Below, piece by piece: positions 5,561-6,440 of a DNA stretch of 6,440 nucleotides. Position numbers and translations under genes: made by a program. The stretch lies in contig JAAURZ010000144.1 of the NCBI GenBank assembly GCA_012031955.1, positions 1-6,440 on the forward strand. The letters are read 5' to 3'. The stretch's first letter is position 1. Each line of letters opens with the position of its first letter. Origin of the DNA: Bacteroidia bacterium. Its GTDB lineage: Bacteria > Bacteroidota > Bacteroidia > Cytophagales > Cyclobacteriaceae. The notes under the pieces were generated by a model. It did no database searches. It worked only from the letters and a program-made list of their open reading frames with translations, and was not told where the DNA came from.

Positions 5561-6440
5561 CTATCTGATGTAGAAAACAAACTCGCCACCTTCGTCGCCT
5601 TCTACCAATAAGGGGCTTCCAATTGGCGTTTGCTCAGATACCTCTGAAACCTTCAGCTTGATGAACTGAATAAGTTCAGAGACAGCGAATTTGGTGCGGT
5701 CATTTTCTTTCAGGTAGGCGATAAACGCTTTCGCAAACGGACTATTTTCGCCAATAACACCATCGGATACAACCTCGAGGCGACCCGACGCCAATCCCCA
5801 CCTGGACTTGAATTTCTCGACGTTGTCGGTGTAGCCCCGTTTGGAACTCGCGAACAATGCCCCCGAGAAACACGCATCTGCCACCAAGAAAGTGTGCTGC
5901 GAATTAATATTTTCGACGAGTTTGAGGATGTCGGCGTTGGAGATATAGTCGCCAACTGACAGTGGTTTCGCCTCTACCGGAATCCAGTACCCTTCATTCA
6001 ACAAATTATCGAAGTACCCATGCCCTGAGTAGTAGATCAAGAGATTGTCCTGCGGCGTTATTTTCTCGATGAGGGAGCGCAGGCTCTTGTAGATATTAGC
6101 CCGTGTGGCTTGCTCATTCTTCAGGATCGTGAGTTGGTTAAATTCAAATTGGTATTTCGACATGAGTATTGAGACCAAATCATTTGCGTCCTTAACAGCA
6201 TTGTTCAGTTTTGGCCAGTATTCATAGTCGTCTACGCTCACCACAAACAGAAAGTTCTTGGCTTTGGCCGGGATGTATTCCTCTTCACCGGCGGGGTTTT
6301 TTCTTATCGCGACGAATTTTTTTAATGCAATGTTGTCATTCACGTCATGCGCTTCCAATGTGATCGGATTGTCCCCCATGCTCAGCGGGATAAAGATTAC
6401 GAAATTGCCATTGGCGCGAACTGGTGTTTCAATCCCATTT
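5561..6440 (-). CDS. Caspase-family (peptidase C14) protein with upstream Ig-like segment, 5' end outside window
   Basis: The C14 p20-like core is plain. Numbering from the Met at 6379: KNFLFVVSVDDYEYWPKLNN (41-60) is the first strand and the usual caspase opening; A61-VKDAND continues it; LLIYYSGHGYFD (113-124) holds catalytic His120; FLVADACFSGALF (164-176) holds catalytic Cys170 with Asp168 before it, as in metacaspase-type DxC motifs; SRWGLASGRLEVVSDG (192-207) and SPFAKAFIAYL (213-223) match the family tail. Both dyad residues are present, so it should be an active cysteine endopeptidase. Met 6379 is not the true start: the frame stays open for 20 more codons to the right edge, and those residues with the next 25 or so (GNFVIFIPLS then ITLEAHDVNDN) look like the end of a bacterial Ig-like beta sandwich. 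The full protein is therefore larger and multi-domain. Bacterial caspase homologues serve in regulated cell death, anti-phage defence or protein maturation; which applies cannot be told here. The terminator at 5489-5525 ends its transcript. Confidence 0.92.
   Translation of the reverse strand, partial: NGIETPVRANGNFVIFIPLSMGDNPITLEAHDVNDNIALKKFVAIRKNPAGEEEYIPAKAKNFLFVVSVDDYEYWPKLNNAVKDANDLVSILMSKYQFEFNQLTILKNEQATRANIYKSLRSLIEKITPQDNLLIYYSGHGYFDNLLNEGYWIPVEAKPLSVGDYISNADILKLVENINSQHTFLVADACFSGALFASSKRGYTDNVEKFKSRWGLASGRLEVVSDGVIGENSPFAKAFIAYLKENDRTKFAVSELIQFIKLKVSEVSEQTPIGSPLLVEGDEGGEFVFYIR

Overview
The window looks like a chromosomal segment of a Bacteroidota genome, probably Cytophagales-like. 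Three signs point there: a DUF3822 protein sits directly upstream of coaD, good candidate promoters have the Bacteroidota -7 form TAnnTTTG, and clear Shine-Dalgarno sequences are mostly missing. The phylum is an inference from gene content and signals. The finer placement is weaker.

Layout, left to right. Positions 1-1319, minus strand: orotate phosphoribosyltransferase (pyrE), followed 2 bases later by an FAD-dependent amine oxidase of the monomeric sarcosine oxidase type that runs off the left edge. Positions 1529-2219, plus strand: a Nudix hydrolase with an extra N-terminal domain, divergent from pyrE and carrying one reading-frame break. Positions 2216-4380, minus strand: a tight three-gene set read in the order membrane-anchored unknown protein (270 aa when reconstructed), DUF3822 protein, phosphopantetheine adenylyltransferase (coaD). 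Positions 4454-4940, minus strand: a second Nudix hydrolase with a frame break. Positions 5051-5471, plus strand: an exported DUF1573 protein with a frame break. Positions 5489-5525: a 17-bp perfect hairpin terminator. Positions 5561-6440, minus strand: a caspase-like (C14) protease with an Ig-like segment before it, whose true N-terminus lies beyond the right edge.

Functionally this is mostly housekeeping: pyrimidine synthesis (pyrE), coenzyme A synthesis (coaD) and nucleotide clean-up (two Nudix enzymes), plus an envelope protein and a caspase-like protease. I see no mobile element, CRISPR array, tRNA or rRNA.

The strongest unexpected signal is six single-base frame breaks in four genes between about 1831 and 5372. 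All lie in or next to short homopolymer runs, and each can be undone by adding or removing one base to give a full-length, family-like protein. Sequencing or assembly indels explain this better than four independent pseudogenes. Reading the ORFs literally would split these genes into false fragments. The most biologically interesting gene is the caspase-like protease, because it may belong to a cell-death or defence locus continuing to the right.
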